Source: Nostoc sp. UHCC 0702
Lineage (GTDB): Bacteria; Cyanobacteriota; Cyanobacteriia; Cyanobacteriales; Nostocaceae
Direction: 5' to 3'
DNA length: 64,000 bases
Assembly (NCBI GenBank): GCA_017164015.1
Contig: CP071065.1
Span: 4,999,918 to 5,063,917 of the forward strand
The notes under the pieces are model-generated. The model worked only from the letters and a program-made list of their open reading frames with translations. It ran no database searches and was not told the DNA's origin. This document shows, in pieces, positions 8,971 through 15,880 of the stretch (the stretch's first letter is position 1; each line of letters begins with the position of its first letter). The position numbers and the translations under genes are program-made.

Positions 8971-9594
8971 ATGGCAAATATCCTCCACATTGATAGTAGT
9001 CCTCGTGGTGAACGTTCCATTTCGCGATCGCTCTCTTATGAATTCATCACATCCTGGAAAGATACTCATCCTGGCGATACAGTCACCTACCGAGATTTAG
9101 GACACAATCCTGTTCCCCATGTAGACGAATCATGGATTGCTGCTGCTTATACACCACCTGAAACACACACGCCCGAATTGGCTCAAGCAATTAAGCTATC
9201 TGATGATTTAGTTGACGAGTTTCTAGCAGCCGAACGCTATGTCTTTGGCGTGCCAATGTATAATTTTAGCATCCCCTCCACATTTAAAGCTTACATTGAC
9301 CAAATTGTGCGTGTAGGTCGCACTTTTGCAATTGACGAGAACGGCTATCAGGGTTTAGTCGATAGCAGCAAAAAAGTACTGGTGATCACAGCGCGTGGAG
9401 GCGCTTATGCACCAGGAACCCCCTTTGCTGCTTATGATTTTCAAGAACCCTACCTCCGGGCTATTTTCGCTTTTATTGGTCTGACAGACCTTACCTTTAT
9501 CCACGGTGATAGCGTCAGCTTAGGTGATGAGGCTCGTGAAAAATCTCTAGCCGCAGCTAAAGATGCGATCGCTCAAGCTGTAGCTAATTGGTAA
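8971..9594 (+). CDS. azoR: FMN-dependent NADH:quinone oxidoreductase / azoreductase
   Basis: A 207-aa flavodoxin-fold enzyme of the AzoR family. It reduces quinones and azo compounds with NADH through FMN, in the cytoplasm. The FMN-phosphate loop is HIDSSPRGERSISR (residues 6-19), the second flavin-contacting segment is VPMYNFSIPSTFKAYIDQI (about 91-109), and the third is ARGGAY near 148. Length is usual for the family. AGGAAA with about 9 nt spacing supports ATG 8971. Divergent HxlR regulator suggests inducible control by electrophile stress. Confidence 0.92.
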   Translation: MANILHIDSSPRGERSISRSLSYEFITSWKDTHPGDTVTYRDLGHNPVPHVDESWIAAAYTPPETHTPELAQAIKLSDDLVDEFLAAERYVFGVPMYNFSIPSTFKAYIDQIVRVGRTFAIDENGYQGLVDSSKKVLVITARGGAYAPGTPFAAYDFQEPYLRAIFAFIGLTDLTFIHGDSVSLGDEAREKSLAAAKDAIAQAVANW

Positions 9595-9647
9595 CGAGTT
9601 AGCAGTAGAGAAGCAGGGGGCCCTGAACCCCCCTGTGGGGATAGGGG

Positions 9648-9697
9648 AGCAGGGGAGCAGGGGAGCAGGGGAGCAGGGGAGCAGGGGAGCAGTCATC
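9648..9697. repeat. GGGGAGCA octamer tandem repeat
   Basis: About six copies of the octamer GGGGAGCA follow the azoreductase gene. The same octamer forms a long array at 59636-59826 and, in the opposite orientation, a C-rich tract at about 47200-47280. It is a dispersed simple-sequence family with no evident coding role here. Confidence 0.85.
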
Positions 9698-9710
9698 AGC
9701 CATCAGTTAA

Positions 9711-10214
9711 CTAAATCTGCAATGCTTTAAACCACTTATTCAAAACACTATTCACTGTACGTTTAAACTGATATTTGCGATACCATTTTTGAAAAGCCAT
9801 TTCATACTCTTCACCTTTAGCTTGAAAGGTATTCCAAACATCAAGTCCTACTGCCATACCCCAGAATAGCAAAATATATAGTGACCAAGTAAGACCGCTG
9901 CCACCGATAAAATCCACCAGCATTAAACCAGCATTGACAATTGCATAATTGCCTAAGCGCTTTTTAAAACGTCCTATACGGTAGTCATCAAAGGCTTGCC
10001 GTTGTTGGATGCCGCTTTGTTGCGATCGCCAGTCGCGTTCTGCTAAATTTAAGCATTCAGGAGATATTTCTAACTCAGTAGCAATTTCCAGCAATTGCTC
10101 ATAAGAGAATTCTTTGTCTTGGTCGTCAGCTTGACGGGCGATCGCTAACTGAAGAATTCGCTGCACATCTTCTTGGCTATAGGAACGGAGGCTCTTAGGT
10201 TCAAAGTCCGTCAT
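9711..10214 (-). CDS. 2TM-domain membrane protein
   Basis: A 167-aa protein with an N-terminal soluble helical part (about 1-75, charged, including the YSQEDVQRILQLAIARQ start typical of 2TM-domain proteins), then two close hydrophobic helices (about 91-108 and 111-128) and a basic cytoplasmic tail (YRKYQFKRTVN). This matches the small 2TM-domain family of unknown function. It is transcribed alone on the minus strand and ends beside the octamer repeat. Confidence 0.7.
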   Translation of the reverse strand: MTDFEPKSLRSYSQEDVQRILQLAIARQADDQDKEFSYEQLLEIATELEISPECLNLAERDWRSQQSGIQQRQAFDDYRIGRFKKRLGNYAIVNAGLMLVDFIGGSGLTWSLYILLFWGMAVGLDVWNTFQAKGEEYEMAFQKWYRKYQFKRTVNSVLNKWFKALQI

Positions 10215-10572
10215 AATTACTATCTCTGATTATTCTTTTAATTACAATTGATCGCCCGACAGCTACTACTAGGTATGCTGCCACAATCAGCAATGTTTAC
10301 ATTACTCCTACACTAGCAAATTTAGATAGGGCTGAAGTACGGATTTTTGGACTGGAGCCTCTGGTGGAAGATAATTATACCCACATGGAGTGCAAAGGGT
10401 ACTTATTCTGTCATTTTGTTAGCTTTGTAAAGCCTTTATCGTCACCTCATTTCTCTACTATTTGAACAAAACTGACATTTTATAAAAAAAATAAGCTTAA
10501 TACTTGACATTGTTAAGCTTTCTGGGCTAACTTGATTTATACAAGCAAGCTCTGAGCTTTGGAGGCCAGATC
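10215..10572. other. Spacer with unassigned open stretch
   Basis: A plus-strand frame from about 10218 to 10463 stays open for about 80 codons but has no good start codon or RBS, so it is not called; it may be a gene remnant. A TTGACA (10504-10509) with TAACTT 18 nt downstream could be the promoter for the short gene at 10573. Confidence 0.35.
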
Positions 10573-10737
10573 ATGCCTGACGGAGATAAATATCACAATA
10601 GGCTTTGGTGGCGTTATCAGGAGTCTTACCGGGAACTCTGTGAAAGAAAGTCTGAACGCAGCGAAATTGTATGGACTTTGAAAAAGGCGCTTTTGCTGGA
10701 TATCAAGAAAAGCTACGGTCAGGAACCCCACGCCTAA
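10573..10737 (+). CDS. Small protein, probably truncated by the IscB element
   Basis: A 54-codon frame starts at ATG 10573, 8 nt after GGAGG (10561-10565), an unusually strong RBS for this window. The product (starting MPDGDKYHNRLWWRYQES) is hydrophilic and protein-like, rich in R, E, K and W. The last residues (QEPHA) are read from the C/G-rich start of the presumed omegaRNA/IscB element, so the original protein was probably longer and lost its C-terminus on insertion. No function is recognised. Confidence 0.45.
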   Translation: MPDGDKYHNRLWWRYQESYRELCERKSERSEIVWTLKKALLLDIKKSYGQEPHA

Positions 10738-10956
10738 AGGCGGGGGCTTGAAAAAGCCTTAACCTGACCAGACTAAGTTCTTAACTGAACTACGTTAGAG
10801 GCAAGAGTTAAAGACCTACCAGGGGATGCGTAGCTAGTCCCCTGCTCTAGAACTGAACGATTAAACAGGCTTAACGGGGTTAAACCAGTGTCGTTTGGAT
10901 AGTTACCGACTTCTAACATTGTCGAAGCTCACATTACCCCGCAAGGGAGGCACTTT
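10722..10956 (+). ncRNA. Candidate omegaRNA upstream of iscB
   Basis: IscB nucleases use a guide RNA (omegaRNA) encoded directly 5' of iscB. This 235-bp stretch is non-coding, more GC-rich than its surroundings and full of hairpin potential, e.g. CCCACGCC/GGCGGGGG near 10727-10744 and AGGGGA/TCCCCT around 10819-10843. It runs straight into the iscB RBS (GGGAGG at 10944-10949). Ends are approximate; the guide would come from sequence at the 5' edge of the element. Confidence 0.5.
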
Positions 10957-11940
10957 ATGTGCAAAGTTTTTGTAATTGATACCAACACTAGACCACTAAG
11001 CCCAATTCATCCAGCACAAGTAAGACAATTATTAAGGAACAAAAAAGCAGCTATCTATCGCCGCTTTCCATTCACGATTATTCTCAAAGAATCACGTCCA
11101 GATTCGCTCCTTACACCACTGCGATTAAAACTTGACCCTGGTGCTAAAACCACAGGTATAGCACTAGTTAACGATTCAACTGGCGAAGTAGTTTTTGCTG
11201 CTGAATTAAAACATAAAGGCTTTGCTATTAGAGAGGCTTTGATTTCTAGAAGGCAATTAAGACGCAGTAGACGAAATCGCAAAACTCGTTACAGAAAGCC
11301 AAGATTTCTCAATAGAACTAGACCCCACGGATGGCTACCACCTAGCCTCATGAGTGGAGTTCGTAATGTAGAAACATGGAGCAACAGGTTACGTAAATTT
11401 GCACCAATCACAGCTATTAGCACCGAGTTAGTCAAATTTGATATGCAGTTGATGCGTAATCCTGAAATCGAAGGTAAGGAATATCAACAAGGTACGTTAG
11501 CAGGTTACGAAACTAGAGAGTATTTACTTGAAAAGTGGAATCGACAGTGTGCTTACTGTGGAGTACAAAACGTACCTTTGCAGATTGAACACATTCACCC
11601 ACGTTCTAAAGGTGGGTCTAATTCCATCACAAACCTCGCATTAAGTTGCGAAAAATGCAACCTCAAAAAAGGAGCTAAAGATATTAAAGACTTTCTCAAA
11701 AAAGACCCCACCAAGTTACAGAAAATCTTGGCACAAGCTAAGAAACCATTGGCTGATGCAGCAGCAGTCAACACCACTAGATACGCATTGCTAGAAGTTT
11801 TAAAAGCAACTGGTTTAACTGTTGAATGTGGTTCTGGTGGATTGACAAAGTTCAACAGAACTAATCAACATTTGCCTAAAACTCACGCTCATTGTGATGA
11901 GACAGATGGTCTGATGAATTGCGGGACTAGGTGGAATTAG
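10957..11940 (+). CDS. iscB: IscB-type RNA-guided nuclease, 3'-truncated by prophage insertion
   Basis: An IscB protein, the ancestor-type of Cas9, carried by IS200/IS605-like elements. In order: PLMP domain (about 8-45, RPLSPIHPAQVRQLL), RuvC-I with D60 (LKLDPGAKTTGIA), arginine-rich bridge helix (RRQLRRSRRNRKTR), RuvC-II with E157 (STELVKF), and an HNH domain with two CxxC pairs (CAYC...CEKC) and the IEHIHPRSKGG motif (about 188-240). The normal RuvC-III motif after LPKTH is missing. Residues 313-327 are read from the left end of the Mu-like prophage. HNH is intact but RuvC should be dead. Full-length relatives are usually longer than 400 residues; this has 327. Confidence 0.88.
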   Translation: MCKVFVIDTNTRPLSPIHPAQVRQLLRNKKAAIYRRFPFTIILKESRPDSLLTPLRLKLDPGAKTTGIALVNDSTGEVVFAAELKHKGFAIREALISRRQLRRSRRNRKTRYRKPRFLNRTRPHGWLPPSLMSGVRNVETWSNRLRKFAPITAISTELVKFDMQLMRNPEIEGKEYQQGTLAGYETREYLLEKWNRQCAYCGVQNVPLQIEHIHPRSKGGSNSITNLALSCEKCNLKKGAKDIKDFLKKDPTKLQKILAQAKKPLADAAAVNTTRYALLEVLKATGLTVECGSGGLTKFNRTNQHLPKTHAHCDETDGLMNCGTRWN

Positions 11941-12046
11941 GCGGGAAGTATTGAGATGTGAGCGTTGTGGCGTTTTTGTCTAAAAATGGAATGTGTCAGA
12001 TGGTTTGACTAATGTTGTCGCAAAAGCGTCAGATGATTTGACTAAC
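11893..12046 (+). promoter_or_regulatory. Left prophage end with three transposase-site-like repeats
   Basis: L1 at 11901-11919 (GACAGATGGTCTGATGAAT), L2 at 11995-12013 (GTCAGATGGTTTGACTAAT) and L3 at 12028-12046 (GTCAGATGATTTGACTAAC). They start 8, 102 and 135 nt from the TGT terminus. One site near the end, a gap, then two close sites is also how MuA sites L1, L2 and L3 are arranged in phage Mu. Confidence 0.75.
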
Positions 12047-12428
12047 ACAATTTCAGCTTATTGACTATATTCTCAATAATTAAGCGATCGCTTACTCGTG
12101 GAGATTAAAAATTTATGGTGATGCGATGCGATCTCGGCTCTTGGAAGGTTAGATGAGTCGCTGCCACAAGAAAACCAGCCCCAACCAGATGGTAAGAATA
12201 CTGAGGAGGAGCCGGAAGTGTTGCAGACGAATTGAAATAAGAATCTTTGTGAGCTTGGTACTTGTAATTGGCACAGAGGCAGCAGCAGCTTGTATCTGTG
12301 ATTGTTAACTCAGTAGTGATATGTAACTTTGTATAAAATTTATTAATAATTTTTCTGTTATTATATTTGAAATTTAAGTGTTTATAATTTTGCTGATTTG
12401 GTTAAATAAAATTAGTCACAATGAGCTA
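11941..12428. other. Prophage left-end non-coding region
   Basis: Besides repeats L2 and L3, no start-to-stop gene is seen. A plus-strand open stretch of about 34 codons (near 12136-12240, rich in E, P and Q, no start codon) may be the tail of a lost gene. The rest is AT-rich. Confidence 0.4.
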
Positions 12429-13016
12429 TTAAATTCTTTTCCAGAAGTTATAGCATTCTTGAAAATTACTGCAACTGCCTGCATTAAAACTATCGGTCAT
12501 GGCTTTACAAGAAAAGCCGATTGGACAATCACCAGCTTTTAATTCTTCCTCGGTTTCCAGTTGCTTACGTCGCATCCTTTCTACCTGTTCAGAGTGCCGC
12601 CGCCTTTGCTCCTCAATTAATCGTTCATATTCTATTTGTTTTTCTCGTTTTTTAAAAAATGCTTTCCATATCTCCTGCCTCCAAGGTTGAGGCAAGTCAT
12701 CAGGATTTCTATTAAATAAAACTATCTGCTCTAAAAAATCTATTTTGAGTTCGTAGTTTGGCATTAATCGCCATCCGAAAACTTTGCGGTAATCAGATTT
12801 ATACCTATAAAAATTATCAGGATGTGGCCCAGATTTGACAAACTGAATCATGTAAAAAGACCACAAATCACATCGATGTTGTCTATTGGATGAGCTTAGT
12901 AGAGAGAAGTTAAGAGGAATATCATCATATTCTATAAATTTATACCAAGCTTTGTTGAGGTATTCACAAATATCTCGCCATTGTCGTAGTTGTTCATAAG
13001 TAATTTGCATCTTCAA
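12429..13016 (-). CDS. Hypothetical protein with C-terminal cysteine cluster
   Basis: 195 aa, not recognised. It is rich in aromatic residues at the N-terminus, has a charged helix (about 125-158, with EEQRRRHSEQVERMRRKQLE, likely coiled coil), and ends in a cysteine-bearing segment (C163, C169, C182, C188) that could bind metal. It lies 11 bp downstream of the next minus-strand gene, so the two probably form an operon read toward the prophage left end. Probably accessory cargo of the prophage rather than a core phage gene. Confidence 0.55.
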   Translation of the reverse strand: MKMQITYEQLRQWRDICEYLNKAWYKFIEYDDIPLNFSLLSSSNRQHRCDLWSFYMIQFVKSGPHPDNFYRYKSDYRKVFGWRLMPNYELKIDFLEQIVLFNRNPDDLPQPWRQEIWKAFFKKREKQIEYERLIEEQRRRHSEQVERMRRKQLETEEELKAGDCPIGFSCKAMTDSFNAGSCSNFQECYNFWKRI

Positions 13017-13027
13017 ATTCTTCTATT

Positions 13028-13345
13028 TTAATTCTCCCATTCTGGTTTATCTAAGAACGATGCTTCAAACTTATAATCAAATATCTCAATGCCACCAGGC
13101 TGGAATGCAAGAATGGCGATCGCTAGTGTAATTTTGTTAAAAATATCTACAACTTGCCTTTTTTTATCACCACCATATAGCAGAATATCACCGTGTTCCG
13201 CCATCAAACTCGCAATTTCTGGGAGTTGTTGATACAACTGCTCAGGGATATATCCCATACGTTTGATATCAACTATTGGTGGCTTAACTGCCTCTTCTGC
13301 TTCCAATCTTAATGTCTGTTGTATACAAATTCTGACACCAGCCAT
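13028..13345 (-). CDS. Hypothetical protein of cyanobacterial type
   Basis: 105 aa, compact and soluble, starting MAGVRICIQQTLRLEAEEA with conserved-looking segments IKRMGYIPEQLYQQLPEIASLMAEHGDILLYGG and FQPGGIEIFDYKFEA. I recognise the style of a cyanobacterial family without known function; no catalytic motif can be named. It is the first gene of a two-gene minus-strand unit with the 195-aa gene. Confidence 0.55.
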   Translation of the reverse strand: MAGVRICIQQTLRLEAEEAVKPPIVDIKRMGYIPEQLYQQLPEIASLMAEHGDILLYGGDKKRQVVDIFNKITLAIAILAFQPGGIEIFDYKFEASFLDKPEWEN

Positions 13346-13602
13346 TACCGCAGCTAAGTGGGGGTAGAAAATAGCGCACCCTACTAGCTAACTAGGTTGG
13401 AACCGAAATTTAACAAAAAATGTACTATGTGTATGCTTGCTGTATAGTATTAAAAATGTGTTTTTTTTCAGCTATGCTTCTGCCTCGCATGGCTAAAAAA
13501 AACACGCGCATACACCGTATCTACTGAAGTCAGTGGAATTTTGTAGGCGCATATTTCGATATGATTTTTCACTACGGAATCTTAATGCATTACTCATAAT
13601 TT

Positions 13603-13631
13603 GGTGCGTTAGGCTAACGCCGTAACGCACC
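13603..13631. repeat. Extragenic hairpin repeat (GGTGCGTTA...TAACGCACC)
   Basis: Nine-base arms separated by 11 nt. This type of hairpin, followed by CCTACTA, is a common dispersed repeat in filamentous cyanobacteria. It indicates chromosomal-type DNA within the prophage cargo region. Confidence 0.6.
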
Positions 13632-13708
13632 CTACTACTGAAGATTTATTGACTTGTTGAGAATTATTATTATCCAAGCTTTTACTAATATAACGGCGAT
13701 TTAGTTAA

Positions 13709-13770
13709 GAGGAATGTAAGAGGAATGTAAGAGGAATGTAAGAGGAATGTAAGAGGAATGTAAGAGGAAT
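13709..13770 (+). repeat. 11-bp tandem repeat GAGGAATGTAA
   Basis: Five perfect copies of GAGGAATGTAA plus a partial sixth (GAGGAAT) lie about 140 bp upstream of the 247-aa gene. Direct repeats of helical-turn length could be protein-binding iterons. No protein is assigned. Confidence 0.85.
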
Positions 13771-13910
13771 AAATAGCATTCTTTTGAAAACTAATTGAAT
13801 TTGAATCAACTATGCTAACGTTGTTAATATGTTGTTTATTGCTGCTTAATACAATTAATTATGTCTTTGTAGTTTTGAATTAAAAATGTTAAAATCACAA
13901 AACCGTTTTT

Positions 13911-14654
13911 ATGAACCTTGAGATTAATGAAAAATTACTTACTCCTCGATTTTTTGAGTTAATTCTACAAATCTCAAAATTATATCAATTGGAATTTTGC
14001 CAGTTTTACTTAGAGCGTAAAAATTCCGATATTGTTTTGGTAGTAGACTGCCCTAAGTATTTTGTTGATAACATTTGGGAAAATAGACATAAAATATTAT
14101 CAGCTGCGTCAAAGCTTGGATTAAAGAAAAAGCTGATAATTAAAAAACAAGGAGAAATCTTTGGCGTTGCCTCTTCACCACTTAGTGTTAATGAAATTAA
14201 AGAAAAACTAATGTTTTCAACAGCATTTGATAAATTTACATACAATGATCTGCTTATCAAAGTAGCAAATTCTCAGTATCCTACTTTTGTAACCGAAGTT
14301 CCTAAAGGTTGGCATTGGGGGCAACCACAGAATTTGATACTAACTAATTCTCAAGTTGCTCCTTTTTCAGGCGTAAAACCTGTGAAATTGCATGGACAAG
14401 ACGTAACCTTGCTATATGATCAGCATGTTTTTGAAAAACAAATGTCGGTTTTGACTAAAGATTTTGAAATAACTAATCAAGGATATAATTTTGTAGAAGA
14501 TTATTCTTATATTTCTTATACAATTGATAAATCCCGACAAAGTTTATGCCGGGATATAGCGCATGAATATAATGCTGATTTTGAGCTTATATATTTGAGA
14601 GATATGGAAACGGTTGTACGTGTTTGCTATTGCAAAGAAAGGCGTCCGTTATGA
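13911..14654 (+). CDS. Hypothetical protein in prophage left region
   Basis: 247 aa, not recognised. It is soluble, rich in K, F, Y and N, with no signal peptide or membrane helix. Alternating strands and helices suggest a folded globular protein. The AT-rich composition resembles its flanks rather than the tail genes. It converges with the repressor-like gene, with no space between the stop codons (14654/14655), and has the 11-bp tandem repeats upstream. Probably prophage cargo; no motif allows a functional claim. Confidence 0.55.
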   Translation: MNLEINEKLLTPRFFELILQISKLYQLEFCQFYLERKNSDIVLVVDCPKYFVDNIWENRHKILSAASKLGLKKKLIIKKQGEIFGVASSPLSVNEIKEKLMFSTAFDKFTYNDLLIKVANSQYPTFVTEVPKGWHWGQPQNLILTNSQVAPFSGVKPVKLHGQDVTLLYDQHVFEKQMSVLTKDFEITNQGYNFVEDYSYISYTIDKSRQSLCRDIAHEYNADFELIYLRDMETVVRVCYCKERRPL

Positions 14655-15338
14655 TTATTTAGTTCCGTTTAATTTATCTAATTTTTCGCCCTGCCAATCA
14701 TAGGCAGGGTTTGTTTTTGGCTGTGATTCAAGAAAAGCTAAGATCCATTCAGTTTCAGAATAGGCTGTTTCCTCTAAATCCACTAAAAGTCTAATTTGCC
14801 TAAGCTCATCTTCAGTAATATTTCTAACTCGTCCTTCTTGAATTTCTTGGAATCTATTAATATCTATAGTCACTGTTTCAGCTTCTTGCATTTTTAATAA
14901 CTCTATCTCTATCTGGTCTTGTGACAAATTATTCTTTTTCATAGCAGATGCAATCATTTCTTCTAAGGTCATATAGCATCCCTGCTTGAAGTTCTTGGTA
15001 GCTATGTGAGCAAGTTCCAGCCAATCGCTATAGGTAATGTTTGTGTCTACATAAACCTTGTCTGTAAATGCAAATGCTTTATAAATTAGTGGTGTTATGG
15101 CTTTAAGTATTTTTTCTTCTGGTTTAATAACTTTGCCGTTTATATATTTGCTAGCTGTAGATGGAGCAATGTTTGCTGTTTCAGCAAACTTTCTCACCGA
15201 CCATTTCCTAATTTTTAGCGTTGCTTGGATTAACATGCTTAAACGCTTTATACCCTCTGGGGAGTATTCAAGTTGAGGGTCTGGCTCAAATGGAAATATA
15301 TGTGGCGCTGCTAGGGCGTTTCTCAGCGTTTTCGTCAC
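14655..15338 (-). CDS. Helix-turn-helix protein, candidate prophage repressor
   Basis: A putative DNA-binding protein with a helix-turn-helix in its first half (LIQATLKIRKWSVRKFAETANIAPSTASKYINGK, including the A-x-x-A-N-I-A-P-S-T-A-S-K-Y-I-N-G signature of XRE-type domains). The C-terminal half is acidic and may serve for oligomerisation. GTG 15338 is preferred because GAGGAA lies 6 nt upstream; a longer frame from ATG 15401 has no RBS. It sits at the place of the Mu c repressor, divergent from the DNA-binding and transposase genes, with a TGTAC/GTACA dyad between. Confidence 0.65.
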   Translation of the reverse strand: MTKTLRNALAAPHIFPFEPDPQLEYSPEGIKRLSMLIQATLKIRKWSVRKFAETANIAPSTASKYINGKVIKPEEKILKAITPLIYKAFAFTDKVYVDTNITYSDWLELAHIATKNFKQGCYMTLEEMIASAMKKNNLSQDQIEIELLKMQEAETVTIDINRFQEIQEGRVRNITEDELRQIRLLVDLEETAYSETEWILAFLESQPKTNPAYDWQGEKLDKLNGTK

Positions 15339-15385
15339 TAGTGTTTCCTCATTGCTAATTAAACAATAACTTAAATTGTTTGTCC

Positions 15386-15400
15386 TGTACTGCTTGTACA
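15386..15400. promoter_or_regulatory. TGTAC-N5-GTACA dyad, candidate repressor operator
   Basis: A perfect 5-bp-arm dyad lies in the divergent region between the repressor-like gene (start 15338) and the early transposition genes (from about 15423). This is the expected place for the lysogeny switch operator. Binding is inference. Confidence 0.45.
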
Positions 15401-15450
15401 TTTTGTATGAAGGTGTTAGATTATGTCAAACACCGCGAACACTACGAACA

Positions 15451-15876
15451 GTGCAAACAGTTAAATCAACAGAAGCAGCCCCATCTATAAGAGAGAAAGC
15501 TGATGCTATATGGTTTTCTGCCTCAGCGTTAGTTAGTTTACCGGGAATGCCGGGAACTGCACGGGGTGTCACCCAAAAAGGCCATCACGAAAATTGGCGA
15601 TCGCGTAAGCGAAGCGGAATTGGTGGTGGTACTGAGTACCATATTTCCTCCCTGCCACCAGAAACACAACAGCATCTACAGAGTCTTGCATCTGCCGAAT
15701 CGACGCAGTTAGCAGAAAAAACGAAGTTAGTAAGAACAGGATTATCTTCACATGTATATAAATATGTTCGTTTGGGAGCAGCAGTTGAGGAAATTTCAAC
15801 TCGTGAATTCATTGAATTGGCAGTCCTAGAAAGATACGAAAGGCTTCAAAAGCCTTTCAAAAATAGAGAGGAGTGA
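15451..15876 (+). CDS. Mu-type winged-helix DNA-binding protein
   Basis: The core (IWFSASALVSLPGMPGTARGVTQKGHHENWRSR ... GGGTEYHISSLPPETQQHLQ) is the Mu DNA-binding winged helix found at the N-terminus of MuA and of Mu repressors. The same domain starts the next gene. It probably binds prophage-end or operator sites as a Ner-like or repressor-like partner of the transposase. The start is uncertain: GTG 15451 is in frame, while the best RBS (GAAGG, 15409-15413) serves ATG 15423, which runs out of frame to a stop after 13 codons. This could be a leader peptide or a frameshift that damaged the gene. The stop precedes the transposase ATG by only a few bases. Confidence 0.65.
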   Translation: MQTVKSTEAAPSIREKADAIWFSASALVSLPGMPGTARGVTQKGHHENWRSRKRSGIGGGTEYHISSLPPETQQHLQSLASAESTQLAEKTKLVRTGLSSHVYKYVRLGAAVEEISTREFIELAVLERYERLQKPFKNREE

Positions 15877-15880
15877 CGCT

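Larger units (their letters stand above)
13346..13910. other. Non-coding cargo spacer with hairpin and tandem repeats
   Basis: No gene seen. It contains the dispersed hairpin GGTGCGTTA/TAACGCACC (13603-13631, 11-nt loop), similar 'GCGCACCCTACTA' fragments at about 13374-13386, and an 11-bp tandem array at 13709-13770. Confidence 0.5.

Noticed and set aside
10218..10463. Open plus-strand stretch of about 80 codons
   Set aside because: No start codon with RBS; possible remnant but not callable.
13709..13770. CRISPR array
   Set aside because: Repeats are only 11 bp and contiguous, with no spacers and no cas genes.
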